A program made the translations under genes and the position numbers. Of a stretch of 64,000 bases of DNA, positions 12,236 through 23,574 are shown one piece after another. Numbering within the stretch: position 1 is the stretch's first letter; every line of letters begins with the position of its first letter. Source of the DNA: Monarcha castaneiventris obscurior (taxonomy: Eukaryota > Chordata > Aves > Passeriformes > Monarchidae). Location of the stretch: the NCBI GenBank assembly GCA_026261815.1, contig JAMPIT010000848.1:806001-870000 (forward strand), given 5' to 3'. Below the pieces are notes generated by a model, which was not told the origin of the DNA, did no database searches, and saw nothing but the letters and a program-made list of their open reading frames with translations.

Positions 12236-12979
12236 TTTAATAAAACCAGCTGCATTATCGTTATTATTACTATTTACAGATCAAACATCAGAAAAAAAGA
12301 GTATAAAAGAGGAACTGTTGTCTTCATAAATACCAGGCCCAGCATGGTAGGAGCTTCGTGCCCACTGGCAGCTGGTGGGGGGGAACACAGGCACCCGCAG
12401 ACACTCACACACACAGACACACAGCCCTGGGCAGCTTGAAGCAGGGGGTAAGGTTTCCCCCTCACCCCTGGAAGCACCAGGCTTTTCTTCAGCAATGAGC
12501 TGGGACCACCAGGACATGATCACCACCCCAGGCAGTGGGACCCCCTCAGTGGAGGCTGCAAGGGGGCAGCTCCTTCCTCGGTGCAGTGTCCCTGTTCTGT
12601 GCAGGGGGAACCAGCCCCTTGCACCCCACCCCTGGGTGCTGGTGAGGAGCAGGACAGGCAGGAGCTGCCAGCAGTGCAGGCAGGGCAGCCACACGAGGCC
12701 CCGTGGGTGTTGGGGACCAGCCACACACCCAGGGACACATGTCCTCTGCCTTCCCACGGGCTTGCAGGGACCTGGCTCTCCAGTGCTGGCACAGGGCTCT
12801 GACAATGGATCCCTGGCCACCACATCGGGCCAGTGATGCTGCAGCACAGCAGGGCTGAGTTCAAGGGTCCTGTCACCCCTAAGAGGTCCCTGCTCCTCCC
12901 AGGGCACAGCCTGTGCTCTGTCCCCATCCAGCATTGCCCGCTTACGAGCAACCCATCCCTGGTGCCCACCACGGCACTG
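12236..12979 (-). other. FAM110A: FAM110A 3' UTR with ATTAAA poly(A) signal
   Basis: On the minus strand an ATTAAA hexamer lies at 12241-12236, 740 bases past the FAM110A stop codon, which is a reasonable 3' UTR length. The stretch just upstream (about 12250-12310) is AU-rich on the minus strand. The same site reads AATAAA on the plus strand (12239-12244), so it could also end an ANGPT4 read-through transcript. Confidence 0.5.
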
Positions 12980-13981
12980 CTACACATCGGAGACCTGCTG
13001 GGGCTCCCTGGCCTGGCGCAGCCCGTAGAGCCACTTGATGACACGGGCGTTGCGCTCGATGATGGAGATACCGTAGGGCACACGCTCGGCCGGCCGCCCC
13101 TCCGGCGTGGCAGCGCTGGGTGGCGAGCGGCCACCCTCCGAGCTGGCCGTGCTCACGCTGTGGAACTTGAGGGACACGATGTCGGAGCTGGCGCGGGCGA
13201 AGCGCTCAGCCCCCATGTCCTGAATCTCCTCGGGATCAAGGCCGCAGTAGTTGAAGAAGCGCTCCAGGTCGGCGGTGGCTCTCGAGAGGCGGTCGCTCAG
13301 GTCCGACTTGGAGCGGTGCAGCAGCGGCTGCCGGCGGGCGCTCTCGGGGCGGGCGGGTGAGCTCCGGCACGGGGTCACAGGCAGCCCACCTGGGATGGGG
13401 GATGCAGGCACCGCTGTCACTGGGCTCCGCGGAGCTCCACAGGGACGGACGTCCACTCTCCGCACGGCCACACTGCCGGGGGGCTTGGTGGTGGCCGGGC
13501 TCTCCGGTGGCTTGGCAGCCCCCTCCACCGCCGGCGCTTCCGCCCGCCACCTATACTCCCTGCCCAGCGGGCTCTCCGCCTTAGGGAAGGGGCTGTCACA
13601 GAGGTTGATGAGGTTGTTGAGGATCTCCAGGTCAAGGGAGGTCTTCGGGCTGGTAGCATCGGCGCGACGCGGCCCCGGGGGCGCCCTGCGGCTGGGGGTG
13701 AGCACAGCCCGGCGCACCCCGGGGGTGAAGAGGGGCTGCTTGAGCAGCAGTGGCTTCACCGGCTCCTGCTTGGTGCTGGCGACCCTCTGGCTCTTCACGT
13801 ACTTGGCCTTGTCGGCCTCCAGCCTCTCCACTGCGCTGGGCTTCCCGGCCCCGGGCTCGGTGTGCCGGCGGAAATACGCGGGCCCTTTGCGGAGGATGCG
13901 GACGGGCATGGCCGAGGTGAAAGGCGCCGTCACCGTCACCACCTTCATGGTGTCACCGGCTTGCAGCGCCTCGACGGGCAT
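12980..13981 (-). CDS. FAM110A: FAM110A, centrosome/spindle-associated protein
   Basis: A single coding exon gives 333 aa; human FAM110A is about 295. The reading frame stays open upstream to 14122, but the start is placed at 13981 because the protein then begins MPVEAL, like human MPVHTL, and because a minus-strand acceptor (CTTCGCAG) lies at 14058-14051, making the upstream frame intronic. Family signatures: [18 protein letters not shown] (about residues 47-64), KQPLFTP followed by VLTPSRRA (about 81-100), [12 protein letters not shown] (about 120-131), RRVDVRP, the [20 protein letters not shown] segment, and the C-terminal block [23 protein letters not shown]110 proteins are reported at centrosomes and spindle poles and in cell-cycle control. 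The middle of the protein is proline-rich and probably disordered. It is convergent with ANGPT4 and divergent from SLC52A3, as in human. Confidence 0.94.
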   Translation of the reverse strand: MPVEALQAGDTMKVVTVTAPFTSAMPVRILRKGPAYFRRHTEPGAGKPSAVERLEADKAKYVKSQRVASTKQEPVKPLLLKQPLFTPGVRRAVLTPSRRAPPGPRRADATSPKTSLDLEILNNLINLCDSPFPKAESPLGREYRWRAEAPAVEGAAKPPESPATTKPPGSVAVRRVDVRPCGAPRSPVTAVPASPIPGGLPVTPCRSSPARPESARRQPLLHRSKSDLSDRLSRATADLERFFNYCGLDPEEIQDMGAERFARASSDIVSLKFHSVSTASSEGGRSPPSAATPEGRPAERVPYGISIIERNARVIKWLYGLRQAREPQQVSDV

Positions 13982-14350
13982 CCTCCGTGCCGGCACCAAG
14001 ACACGGGGTGGGCGGCCGGCACGGGCAGCGAGGGGCTCAGGTGCCGCCGGCTGCGAAGAGGGGCCGGAGTGAGAGCGGCGGCGATGCTGCCCCTGCCCGC
14101 GCCCCAGCCCCACGGCAAACAAAGGCAGCCCGGGCTGCGCGGTACCGCGCTGGCTGCGCCGCTGGCTCCGAGCTGCCTATTTGAAGGCGATCACCACGCC
14201 TCCGCCGCCGCCGCCGAGCCTCCTCGACACTCCTCCGGCCAATCCGCGCCGTACGCCTGCTTCAAACCGCACCGGGGCCAATGGCGCCGGTGGGGAGGGT
14301 GCTTTGGTCGCGGGCGAGAGGCTCCCTGGGGAGCGAGCCAGGGCGGAGAG
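13982..14350 (-). promoter_or_regulatory. FAM110A: FAM110A 5' UTR and CpG-rich promoter
   Basis: A minus-strand splice acceptor at 14058-14051 marks the start of the coding exon. Upstream the sequence is CpG-dense. It carries two CCAAT boxes in plus orientation (14239-14243 and 14278-14282) and a TTTGAA at 14180-14185. CCAAT plus TTTGAA is the layout of G2/M genes controlled by NF-Y and the DREAM/MuvB complex, which would suit a centrosomal protein. The first non-coding exon was not pinned down. Confidence 0.45.
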
Positions 14351-14394
14351 AGCCAAGCACCCCTCACTGATGCTCTGCCCAGGTCGCAGGTGCC

Positions 14395-14620
14395 GGCGGT
14401 GCATCGCCCGTGCCCATCGCCCGTGCTCAGGAGTGCACTGCCCACATCCAGGGGTGCATTTCCTTCACCCAGGGGTGCACTACCCACTCCCAGGGGAGCA
14501 CTGATTTCTCCCAGGGGTGCCTCATCTACATCCTTGCATCGCCCATGCCCAGGGGTGCATTGCCTGCTCACAGGGGTGCATCCCCCATGCCCAGGGTTCC
14601 ATCACCCACCACCCTGCCGG
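14395..14620. repeat. Minisatellite of about 24 bases built on CAGGGGTGCA
   Basis: The core CAGGGGTGCA recurs about every 22-26 bases, separated by variable C-rich spacers, for seven to eight copies. It lies just upstream of the FAM110A promoter. Open frames through it are repeat artefacts. Confidence 0.8.
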
Positions 14621-17600
14621 GCTGGTGGATTCGGTGCTCCACTCTCTGCTGTTCCCTCAGTTCTCAGCCCCTCTCTCAAGCTCCGGGGCTGCTCCCAGGC
14701 TCCCTGCTCCCATCCTGGAGCTCCTTGGAAAGTACGTGGAGCTCACGGGGGTTTCCACTCGTGCTTCCCCGGCCGCGGTGTGTTTGGAGCGGCATGGGGC
14801 CCTGTGCACCCCGTGTCCTTGGGTCCCTGCCAGCCCCAACAAGCGCAGCCGCCACAACGGTCGCGCAGAGGCATCAGCCCGCCCACAGCGAAAAGGGGGA
14901 GGGAGAGAGCACCCAAACCAGCCCTGCACCCTTCTGCAGTCCCCTGACCAGGGGTGGGCACACCCAGAGTGGCCCCAATACCCAAAGGGGTTCAGCAGTG
15001 GCAGGGCACACAGAGGAATATGTGGGTCAGACCCCTTTCCTCAACACCTTTCCTAAGCTGCTCTGAGATTCCCCCTGAGGGTCCCGATTTGGGGCACTGA
15101 TGAGCCCTGAGGATATGACAGCAAGCCCCGGCACTCACCAGGTGCAGTGGTGGGCAGGACGGGGCCCGGTGCGCTGTGGCCTCACTCGCTCCCGTGGCAG
15201 CCCCGAGCAGGCAGCTACCACCTCACCCGCTCACCTGCGTGCACAAACTTCCTGGGACAGCCCAGCGCCTGTCCCAGCACTGACTGCCGGCGGCAGGAGC
15301 CAGCCCTGGCACCCACAGCCCCTCCGAGCCATGGCTGAGCCACAGCTGAGCCGTGTCTGCATCCCCTGCCAGCCCACGGGTGCCAGCGTGTCAGCCCCAG
15401 CACCCCCAGAATCCGGACGCCAGCAGGGTCCCTGCACAGCACACGGTGCATCCCCCTGACGCGCTGTGACAGACGAGTGGCCCGGGGGAGGCTGGCTGTT
15501 CCTGTCCCCGTCCTCGTCCCCTGCCTGGGGCGACGTGCTGCCTCCTGACCTGGAAAATGTCTGCAGGGGGGCGGCCAGGCGTGGCGACAGCTGGGAATGG
15601 TCCCAGCACCGGCACAGATCCTCCTGCCTCCTCCCCGGGCAGCTTTTTGCACCCCTCTGCCCGACCCCTCGGGCCCAGTGCTGCCCAGCCCCTGTGCCAA
15701 TGGCCAGCTTCACTGCCCTTGTACCTGTGCCCAGCACAGGGAGGGCTCCCCGACTCAGCACAGGGGTGCAAAAGTGCCCCCCAGGCAAGGCAAAGCGGGA
15801 AAATGTCCCCATGTCAGGCACTGGAGCTCAGCCTCGTGCCAGACGCTCAGCCAAGGCACGGAGGAGAAGGCTGTGCAAGTGCAGGGACAAGGACACGGGA
15901 CCCCTGGCACAGCCTCCTGTGGCCGGCTTGGGGTCCCCTCCCCAGCACGGACAGCCCGGCCGGTTACAACCTGCTGCTCCACATTCCTGCGGCGCTGAGC
16001 CGCTGCGCTGGCACCGCCACGCCGAGCTTGGCTGCACCGAGCCAAGCTGAGCCGAGCGGAGCCGCCCTCCCAACAGCCCCAGAAACACGGCAACATAATC
16101 CCATGCCCCAAATCCAGCCGTAGTGCGGGGATCTGAGCTCTGGGCATTGTCCAGTGTGGCCCCAACTTCTCTCCCTCCTGGAGTGTGCAGTCCAGCCAGG
16201 CTCACGTGGCACACCGGGTCACCGCCTCCCTGGAGAAGTTGCTCCAGAGACACACGGTTATGATCCCTTCACCGGCTCGCCCAGCCCCATTCTGCTGGCA
16301 CTGGACCAGCACGGGACCAGCACCACCTCCGCCACCCACCTGGATCAGCCCTACGGCGTGGGAGCCTCTTCGGCACGGATCAGCTGCCACGCTGCTTCTC
16401 CCTGCTCTCTTTCCGAGGCTGTCCCGATGGTGTCCTGATGTCCCCACGCCTCCTGCTCCCCAGCCACGTCCTCCCCGTCTCCCCCCGTGCCGGCGGCTGG
16501 AGGGTGCTGGAGCGGTTCTGCATGCGGCGGCTGCCGCTGAGTCAGCGCCGGGCGAGGACGCCCTCCGAGGCAACTCAGCGCTCACATGGGATCGAAACTA
16601 CGGGGCATTCCTCTATGCCAGGCTGCGTCACACGGCGTGACGGTGCCCGGTGACGTCCCAGGTGCCGGCTCAGCCCGCGATGCCGGCTGGGCAGCCTGGA
16701 TGCACACACGGCCCGAGGTGCTCACACTGACAAAGCCAAAACGTTTCTGGATGTCACTGCTCACTGTGGGCAGAGGGTCCTGGTGCTGGGCTGGGGCTTC
16801 AGGGATGCAGGGGAAATTCCCAGCGTTCCTGTGGGCACCCAGATTCCCTCATATCACTGGTGCGGCCAGTCGGCAGGGCCTGCTCTGATTTGGAAATCTC
16901 ACCTTGTTTCCTCACGCACCCGGCAGCAATAAACTCCAAAATGTAGGAAAATAAATGGGGTAGTAGGAAAGGAGGTGACAGACTGGAACAGGGTCACCAA
17001 GCCTGCAGCCACCTGAACCAGCTGGCCTGAACCCAGCCCCAGGGTGGCTCCTGCTCCATGGTAAAGACATCTCCGTTCAGCTCTGCACGGAGGGAACGAG
17101 TGTTTGGCTCATTCCATGGAGCTCAGTTACAGCCCTGCATTGTTCAAACAGCTCCTGGAGCAAGGAAGACAAGGAGCTGGTGGAGGGAGAAGGGCCAAGA
17201 GAAGCACACAGTCTGGGAGCCAGAGGGCCGCCCTAAACCCAGATTCGCACAACGGGCTCAGCTGGAAAATCCCAGCTGGTAGGCGAGGGCAGAGCCCGCA
17301 GGCTGCATCCCCCCACGGGTGCCGAGGCTGTGCGGGTGCAGGCAGGAGGCTGCAGGAGCTGCTCGGGCACGTCTGGCCCGTTGGAGCGGGGCGTTGGATC
17401 CAGGCAGCGCCCCAAGCCTCGCCCTCCCCGGAAGCATCCCGGGACATGCTCCGGGAGGGCGCCTTCTGCAGGAATGCTCCCCCAGCACCCGGTGCAGCAT
17501 CTCCACCGCTGCTCCAGGGACACGTGGACGGTGTTTGTGAACAGAGGGACAATCAGGCACTGGCAGTGCCTTTGCTGTCACCTCCTCCAGACACTCCCTT

Positions 17601-17622
17601 GTGCCAAGGACCTCCTGGGTGC
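14621..17622. other. Intergenic region, no gene recognised
   Basis: This stretch is GC-rich. None of its open frames resembles a known protein. Two AATAAA hexamers (16928-16933 and 16950-16955) have no gene in front of them. A perfect palindromic Maf/AP-1 site lies at 16535-16547 and is listed separately. Confidence 0.6.
16535..16547. promoter_or_regulatory. Palindromic Maf/AP-1 site CGCTGAGTCAGCG
   Basis: The 13 bases are a perfect palindrome with the T-MARE core GCTGAGTCAGC recognised by small-Maf heterodimers (NFE2, NRF2, BACH). The outer bases are C/G rather than the optimal T/A. It lies in a CpG-rich patch (about 16500-16700) between FAM110A and SLC52A3, which might be a distal promoter or enhancer. 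Confidence 0.4.
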
Positions 17623-18146
17623 TGATGCCCGAAAGCTAGGCAAGAAAACAGTACTCCATAGTATGAGTACTGAGCAGATATTTGTTTCTTCGACGCTGGG
17701 AGTGAGGGGGACAGCTCCACCACATACTCGCTCGTCCATTCTTCACACAGTACCAGCTTTTATACTTTTTTTTACTTAATGTGCACATTAGACTTTCCTA
17801 ACCTTCATATTGCAACATATTTTCTAATCGCATGATGGTGCCAGCCCTTGTAGCACACGTGCGGTTTCTGAACGAGGTGGTCATCAGCCTCCTGGTGGTC
17901 ACTTTTGATGAAGGCTCATGAGTCTTCCTAGGGCCTGAAGTTTCACCCCTGTTCCCTGTACACTGCTCTGGAAGATTGTCTGCTCAAATAGCCAGTGGTT
18001 AGCCTTTTGCAGCTAGCTTGTTCTGCTAAATTCACTGATTTCTAAAGAGCGCTCCATTCACATACCCTGTTCCAAAGAAACTACTCCTTTCTGCATAGCT
18101 ACAGGTTTTTGCATAGCTCAAGCACTATCTTGTTGCCTCGGCATCA
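17623..18146 (-). mobile_element. Solo LTR of an avian endogenous retrovirus, antisense
   Basis: The 524-base block is bounded by a perfect 7-base inverted repeat, TGATGCC at 17623-17629 and GGCATCA at 18140-18146, the TG...CA ends expected of an LTR. Read on the minus strand it has a TATA box (GTATAAAAG, 17765-17757) about two thirds along, as a U3/R junction would. The minus-strand start resembles ERVK-type LTRs I recall from bird genomes. No internal viral genes flank it. A clear target-site duplication is not visible; the flanks end GTGC and begin ATGC. The family name was not checked. Confidence 0.75.
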
Positions 18147-19676
18147 ATGCTAAATGAAGGTGCCAACGAACAAAAAACACACTCAGAGGCCAATTCCCCC
18201 CCTGGAAGTGCTGGGTGGAGGCAGCTATGGGCGCCTGGCAGCACCTGCCAAGCCGCAGGACTGGGGCTGGGCAGAGTGGGCACCCCCACACAGAGGCACC
18301 CCCAGCACAGAGAGGTCCCAACCCCTTCATCTTGGAGTTAATTCCTGGTGTTTTATTCCAGCCTGTGTCTGTGCCCTGACCCAGGACAAGCCACCAGCTG
18401 CTCCTGCCTCAGTTTCCCCAGTGAGAGCTCTACGGAGGCACCCGCTATACCCAGCATCACCCCACTCCGTGTGGGCAGAGGGAATGATGCTGCCTGAACC
18501 CGGATCTTCACACTCAGTCTCTGCTCAGGGATCCAGGAGCCAGGGAGGTGACAGATGGGGACATGCCGGTCACGAGGCCTTTGTCTGGCCGGTGGTGGCG
18601 GCAGCACAGACCCCAGATGGCGGCTGCCGTGGGGCCATGGCCGCAGACCGTGGCCAGGCGAGCACTGGGCCCTGGGGATCCGGCCCTTTTGTTGGGGTCT
18701 CACCTCCAGCAGCTGCCCCTTCCCGGCTGCCCCCCACCAGCCTTTCAACTTTCAACTTGACCTGGTCCTTTCACATGGAAATGGAATGCAAATGGAGCTG
18801 AGGCTGCCAGGATCCAGACTGAGACCCGCCAGCCGGTCCCCAAGTCTGGGGGTCATACCCTCTTAAATAAGGTGGCCAGCAGTTCCTGGAGTGAGGGGGT
18901 GGCCTTGTCCCCCAACAATAGAGCAGCAGCCACCCTCTGCCCAGGCAGACCATCCTCACTGCTAACACATAGAAGAAGATACTAGGGGATGGGTCTCACC
19001 AGGGCTGAGCTCAAGGACAAACCCCTGCTCTTCGGGGCTGCTGATCCTTCCATGCCCTCCTGCCACCCTGTCACCCCCATGGCATGGACAGTGTGCCCAC
19101 CCTGGGGATCCACGCTGCACCCCCTGGCCTGCACCGGCTGTGGTTGGGATGGGCTCCCCAGCCCTGGCTGGATGAGGAGGGGGCTTCCTGGAGGGATAGC
19201 CATCACAGCCCAGCAAAGTCTCGCAGGCAGGGACCACTCGGCTACCAAATGTTGCCATCTGCCTCCGGGGCCTGCGCTCGCATCTGCGGGGGGTGCGGAG
19301 GGGCGAGGGGCCGGGGGGCCGAGAGCTCAGCTGCAGGGCGGGCAGGGGGCGGAGAAGGCACAGGCAGGGCAGGCAGCACGCGTTGGGTGGATTTGGGTGA
19401 GTAGCGTGAAGGGGCAGCACGGGGGTCCCACACCCAGCACCCCCTCGAACCGCCTCTACCCCATAGCCATTCAGCCCTGGGAAGGGTCTCACTGCCGGCT
19501 GAGCCGCCTCTTTGTGCCGACAAATTAAACACGGGACAATTGCCATCCCCTCCCTGTCCCCATCCCCATGGACACACAATGACCTCAGCAGCCCCGAGCC
19601 CACTCCAAGCCCCCTGCACCTGGTTTCCCCCCAGCACCTTGGACCTGTTCCCCACCTTCCAGGCCCCCTAGGGTCC
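18147..19676. other. Intergenic spacer between two LTRs
   Basis: GC-rich sequence with no recognisable gene. Open frames on both strands are proline-, glycine- and cysteine-rich and match nothing I know. Confidence 0.55.
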
Positions 19677-20092
19677 TGTACTGGTTTGACTGGGACAGAG
19701 GTAATTTTGCCCATGGGAGCCAGTGTGGGACTGTTTTGGAGTTGCACTGAAAGCAGTGCTAACCCAGGAGTGTTTGATCATGGCTGAGCCATGCCCACAG
19801 AGCCCTAAGGACTTTTCTGCCGCCCCACCAGCAAGTGAGAGCACTGGGGGTGCATAGGCATTGGGAGGGGACGTGGATGGGACAGCTCTGCCCCTCCCTC
19901 CCCCATCCCCCCTGCAATATCCCAGACTGTCAGAAATCCTTACTTTTCCTATTAAATTGACTTTGTCTCAATCCGTCAGTTTTGCCCCTTTTACCACTTT
20001 ATCTTTCCCCATTTTGTCCCCCATCCCACCGTGTGTGTGTGTGAGTGAGCAGCTGCGGGGGGCTGAGCGGCCTGCTGGGGTTAAATCACAGC
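19677..20092 (+). mobile_element. Solo LTR of an avian endogenous retrovirus (ERVL-like), sense
   Basis: The block opens TGTACTGGTTTGACTGGGAC and closes with GGGGTTAAATCACA. It closely follows an LTR family frequent in passerine genomes that begins TG.ACTGGTTTTGGCTGGGA and ends GGGGTTAAACCAC. Near the expected place there is a degenerate poly(A) signal ATTAAA (19951-19956) followed by TTGTCTCAATCC. No viral coding sequence adjoins it. The exact ends and any target duplication are uncertain, and the class assignment is from memory. Confidence 0.75.
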
Positions 20093-21180
20093 CCTACCTC
20101 ACACTGTGACCATCCCCCGCCACGGTCACCCAGTGTCCCTGCAGCCCCAGGGACAAGGGACACCCTCGTCCCCACTGCACCCAGCGGTCCTGGCTGCCAC
20201 GGGTGCTCCCCAAGGCGCAGGGCAGGGTGGAGGGGCAGGCTGTAGCCCCCCAGAGGGACAGGGACAGGGACGGGCACTGCAGGCAGGCAGGGCAGGGGAA
20301 GCAGGCAGGGAAGCAGACGGGAGAAGGCAGCCCCAGGTTTTGCAGGGCTGCAGCCCGTTCTCCCAGCGACACCCGGTGGGTGCTGGGGGAAGAGCTGCCA
20401 TGAGGCATCCTGGGGCAGGGGGTCCTGGGATGGGAGGGGGGGGTTGCTGCTGGGGGCGACCCGGGGCTCTGTCTCCTCAAGCCGCCTCACCTCCCGGCCG
20501 GTGCAAGTGGCTCATCCGCTGGCTCACGGTTTGGTCCCCGCGGTGTCCCAAAGTGGGACAGCTGCCACATTCGGAGGTTCCCCAGCGCCCCATGCCAACC
20601 CAGTGACCCCGCAGAGATCCTGATGGGGACAGGAACCGTCACCGGGTGACACTTTCACCTGCAAGAAGAGTCTGTGATAGGTGGGACGCAGTTCAGGCAG
20701 GGACAAGGACAAAGTCCAGGACACCGCCAAGAATAATAACCCCCCCCCGAGCTGGGGACTCTGCCAGCTGGGACCAAGACGAGGAGCAGAGCAGGGCCAG
20801 GCTGTCACCCGTCCGCATCCGGAGGTGGTGACGCGCCCGCGTCACGTCACTGCTCCGGCAGCCAGGACTGGCTCACTCCCGCGTGGTGCTGCCTGTTCCC
20901 CAAAGCGCAGTGAGTTCCCCTTGGGAGATTGCTGAGGGACCGGTCAGATCGGAGCCCTTTTCCTTCCTGGTTCCTGCTCCGAGCCCGATGCCTCCCCGCG
21001 GCGCCGGGGCCATCGGTGCCTTGTTGCGCCCGCCGGGCTCAGCCCCGTGAGACGTGAGTTTCCTCTGGCGGCCTCAACGCCCCGGGAGAGGGCTGGAGAC
21101 GGCTCCGCGGGGCTGCGGGGGCACGGAACGTAGGGACATGGGACGTGAGAGTTCTTCCCAGGAACGGGATGGGAGTGGGC
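20093..21180. other. Intergenic region upstream of SLC52A3
   Basis: GC-rich sequence that becomes CpG-dense from about 20,820, consistent with the approach to the SLC52A3 promoter. No coding potential is recognised. Confidence 0.55.
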
Positions 21181-21838
21181 AAGGGAGGTGTCCGGATCCC
21201 GGCTGACTCAGCTGACTGGTACGAGCCGAGGCTGGGCTGCAGGATGGGCTGCCGGGGCCTGTGTCCCGCGGCCACCGGAGCGTGGCGGGATCGCGGCGGG
21301 TCCTGACTGGAAGGGGACGGGCGCTGCCTCTTCCTGCCCTGCAGATGCAGTGGGAGGTACGAGGCGTCCATTCCCAGCAGAGCAATTTCCCAGGACACTC
21401 AGCCCCCAGGTGAGAGCCCTCTTCACCCTGCACCCGGCTGTGCCGAGCCCTTCCAGGCTGCACCGAGCTGCAACGTGAGCTGGCACAGGTTCAATGCCCT
21501 CCTGGGTACCGCACCTGCTGCTCCCAAGCCCCAGCCCTCCGGGATGAGACCAGGTGGAGCTCATCAGGATCCACACCCAGGGCAGGAGGGCACCCTGTCA
21601 TCACTTGAAGGGGGCAGAGGGGTCCACAGGGCTTGCAGAGGGCAAAGTGGGGCTGGGCTGGGCTGTGGGCCCCACACCCCCACAGCACGTAGGAGGAAAG
21701 CTGTTCTACCAACACAGGCAGTGGTCATGGGAGGGCAGGGCCAGGATCTGGAAGGGTCAGATCTCACCTCACCACTCATCAGTCTCTCCCCACAGCACAG
21801 CAGCGTGACTCCCAGGCCCAGGCACCCAGCCCTGAGCC
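21181..21838 (+). promoter_or_regulatory. SLC52A3: SLC52A3 promoter region and 5' UTR exons
   Basis: A perfect palindromic Maf/AP-1 core GCTGACTCAGC lies at 21202-21212 in CpG-rich DNA. A good splice donor (CAG/GTGAGA) at 21409/21410 probably ends a non-coding first exon. The coding exon is preceded by an acceptor (CCCCACAG) ending at 21795, leaving 43 bases of 5' UTR before the ATG at 21839. The transcription start was not identified. Confidence 0.5.
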
Positions 21839-23574
21839 ATGGCACTGCTCACCCACCTTCTGGCCTGTGCCTTTGGCATGGGCTCCTGGGTGGCTGTCAA
21901 TGGACTGTGGGTGGAGGTGCCACTGCTGGTGACAGTGCTGCCAGAGCAGTGGTACCTGCCCTCCTACATCACCATCATCATCCAGATGGCCAACGTGGGA
22001 CCACTCTTGGTCACCCTCATTAATCGCTTTCGGCCTGGCTTGCTGAAGGAGGTGGCTGTTATCTATGTGATTGTCTCCGTGGGTGTCATGGCCTGCTTGC
22101 TCCTGGCTTTCCTCTGGAACCACACGTCCCTCATTTCCGGGACGTCCCACAGCATCCCCTTCCTAATCCTTACCTTCTTCCTGGCCCTGGTGGACTGCAC
22201 CTCCTCCGTCACCTTCCTGCCCTTCATGATGCAGCTGCAGCCCCAGTACACATCTACCTTCTTCATAGGCGAAGGGCTCAGTGGGCTGATCCCTGCTCTC
22301 ATTGCCCTGGGCCAGGGCTCTGGTATCTCCAGCTGCACCAATGTCAGCTACGAGGTCAACATCACCACCGGCAATGAGACAGTGGAGAGCACCATCTTCC
22401 AGCTGGAGTCACGCTACCTCCCACCCAAGTTCTCCACCCGCATCTTTTTCCTGCTCATGACTGCAATGATGGTGACCTGCTTGCTGGCCTTCTTCTTCCT
22501 CACCCGGCAGCCCAAGGTGTGGGAGCTCTCTCAGCAGAACCTCTTTCCCTGCAACATCGTGCTGAACTCATTTGACCAGGTCCTTCATGAGGGAGCTGAC
22601 TCAGAGCTGAACAGAGGCTGCTCATGCTCAAAGGATCTCAAGGGACCTGGGGACATCCTGCCTCAGAAGTTCTCCTACTCCTTAACCAAGCTCACCCTCA
22701 TTTACCTCCTCATCACCTGGGTGAGCGCCCTGACCAACGGGGTCCTACCATCCGTGCAGTCCTACTCCTGCCTGCCCTACGGACACACCACCTATCACCT
22801 GGCAGCCACGCTCAGCTCCATGGCCAACCCTCTCGCCTGCGTCGTGGCCATGCTCCTGCCCAGCAGGTGGGTTGCAGGGTCCTGGGGGTTGCAGCAGAGT
22901 GCACACCAGAGGCTTCTGCTGTAAGAGCGGCCCCTACTTTGCAAGGGTTGGGGATAGGAGAGGGTCTGTGGGGTGCCCATGCCCTGGCAGCACAGACACC
23001 TCAGGAAAGGAGGATGGAGCCAGCAAGGAGCTGGGTTGTGCTGCGTGCCTGTGCTGTTCACCAGGGACAGGTAGTGTTCTCCATTGACAGTTGCATGTCC
23101 CTTGCAGGTCCCTGACCCTGATGGGCATCCTCACCATGGCAGGGACAGGCTTTGGTGCCTACAACATGGCCATCGCGGTGATGAGTCCCTGCCCGTTCCT
23201 CCAGCAGTCCCAGTGGGGCGATGCCATCATCGTAAGTCACGGCATCCCTCTCGCTCAGGGAGGTCTTTGACACCACACCTGGACCTGACCTCACCACGAT
23301 GTCCCCTGTCCCCACCTTGGGGAACCCCCAGCCCTGAACACTCTCCCATCTGTGCCACCAGGTCCTCTCCTGGGTGCTGTTCACTGGGACGCTCTCCTAC
23401 GTGAAGGTGATGGCTGGGGTGATCCTGCGGAGCCGCAGCCACAGTGCGCTGGTGTGGTACGGGGTGCTGGAGCAGCTGGGCTCCCTTCTCGGGGCGCTGC
23501 TCATGTTCCCCCTTGTCAATGTCTACAGCCTTTTCAAATCTGCTGACTACTGCAGCCTGCAGTGCCCAGCATGA
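21839..23574 (+). CDS. SLC52A3: Riboflavin transporter RFVT3, three coding exons
   Basis: Coding exons 21839-22866, 23108-23231 and 23362-23574 join in phase to 454 aa; human is 469. The protein is a polytopic plasma-membrane carrier that brings riboflavin (vitamin B2) into cells, the entry step for FMN and FAD supply. Family blocks: N-terminal [23 protein letters not shown] (only partly distinctive), [68 protein letters not shown], and the end [18 protein letters not shown]. About eleven hydrophobic segments are visible. The loop after GSG has NVS, NIT and NET glycosylation sequons. The first donor must be used: reading on past 22866 replaces the conserved RSLTLMGIL segment. Synteny separates it from other SLC52 paralogues. 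Confidence 0.94.

Noticed and set aside
13982..14122. Upstream extension of the FAM110A frame
   Set aside because: A good minus-strand acceptor at 14058-14051 interrupts it, and the family's N-terminus begins at MPVEAL.
16928..16955. Two AATAAA hexamers suggesting a gene end
   Set aside because: No coding sequence or splice structure precedes them on the plus strand; hexamers are expected by chance.
17623..20092. A full endogenous provirus bounded by the two LTRs
   Set aside because: The LTRs differ in sequence and face opposite ways, and the 1.5 kb between them has no viral coding sequence. They are two separate solo LTRs.
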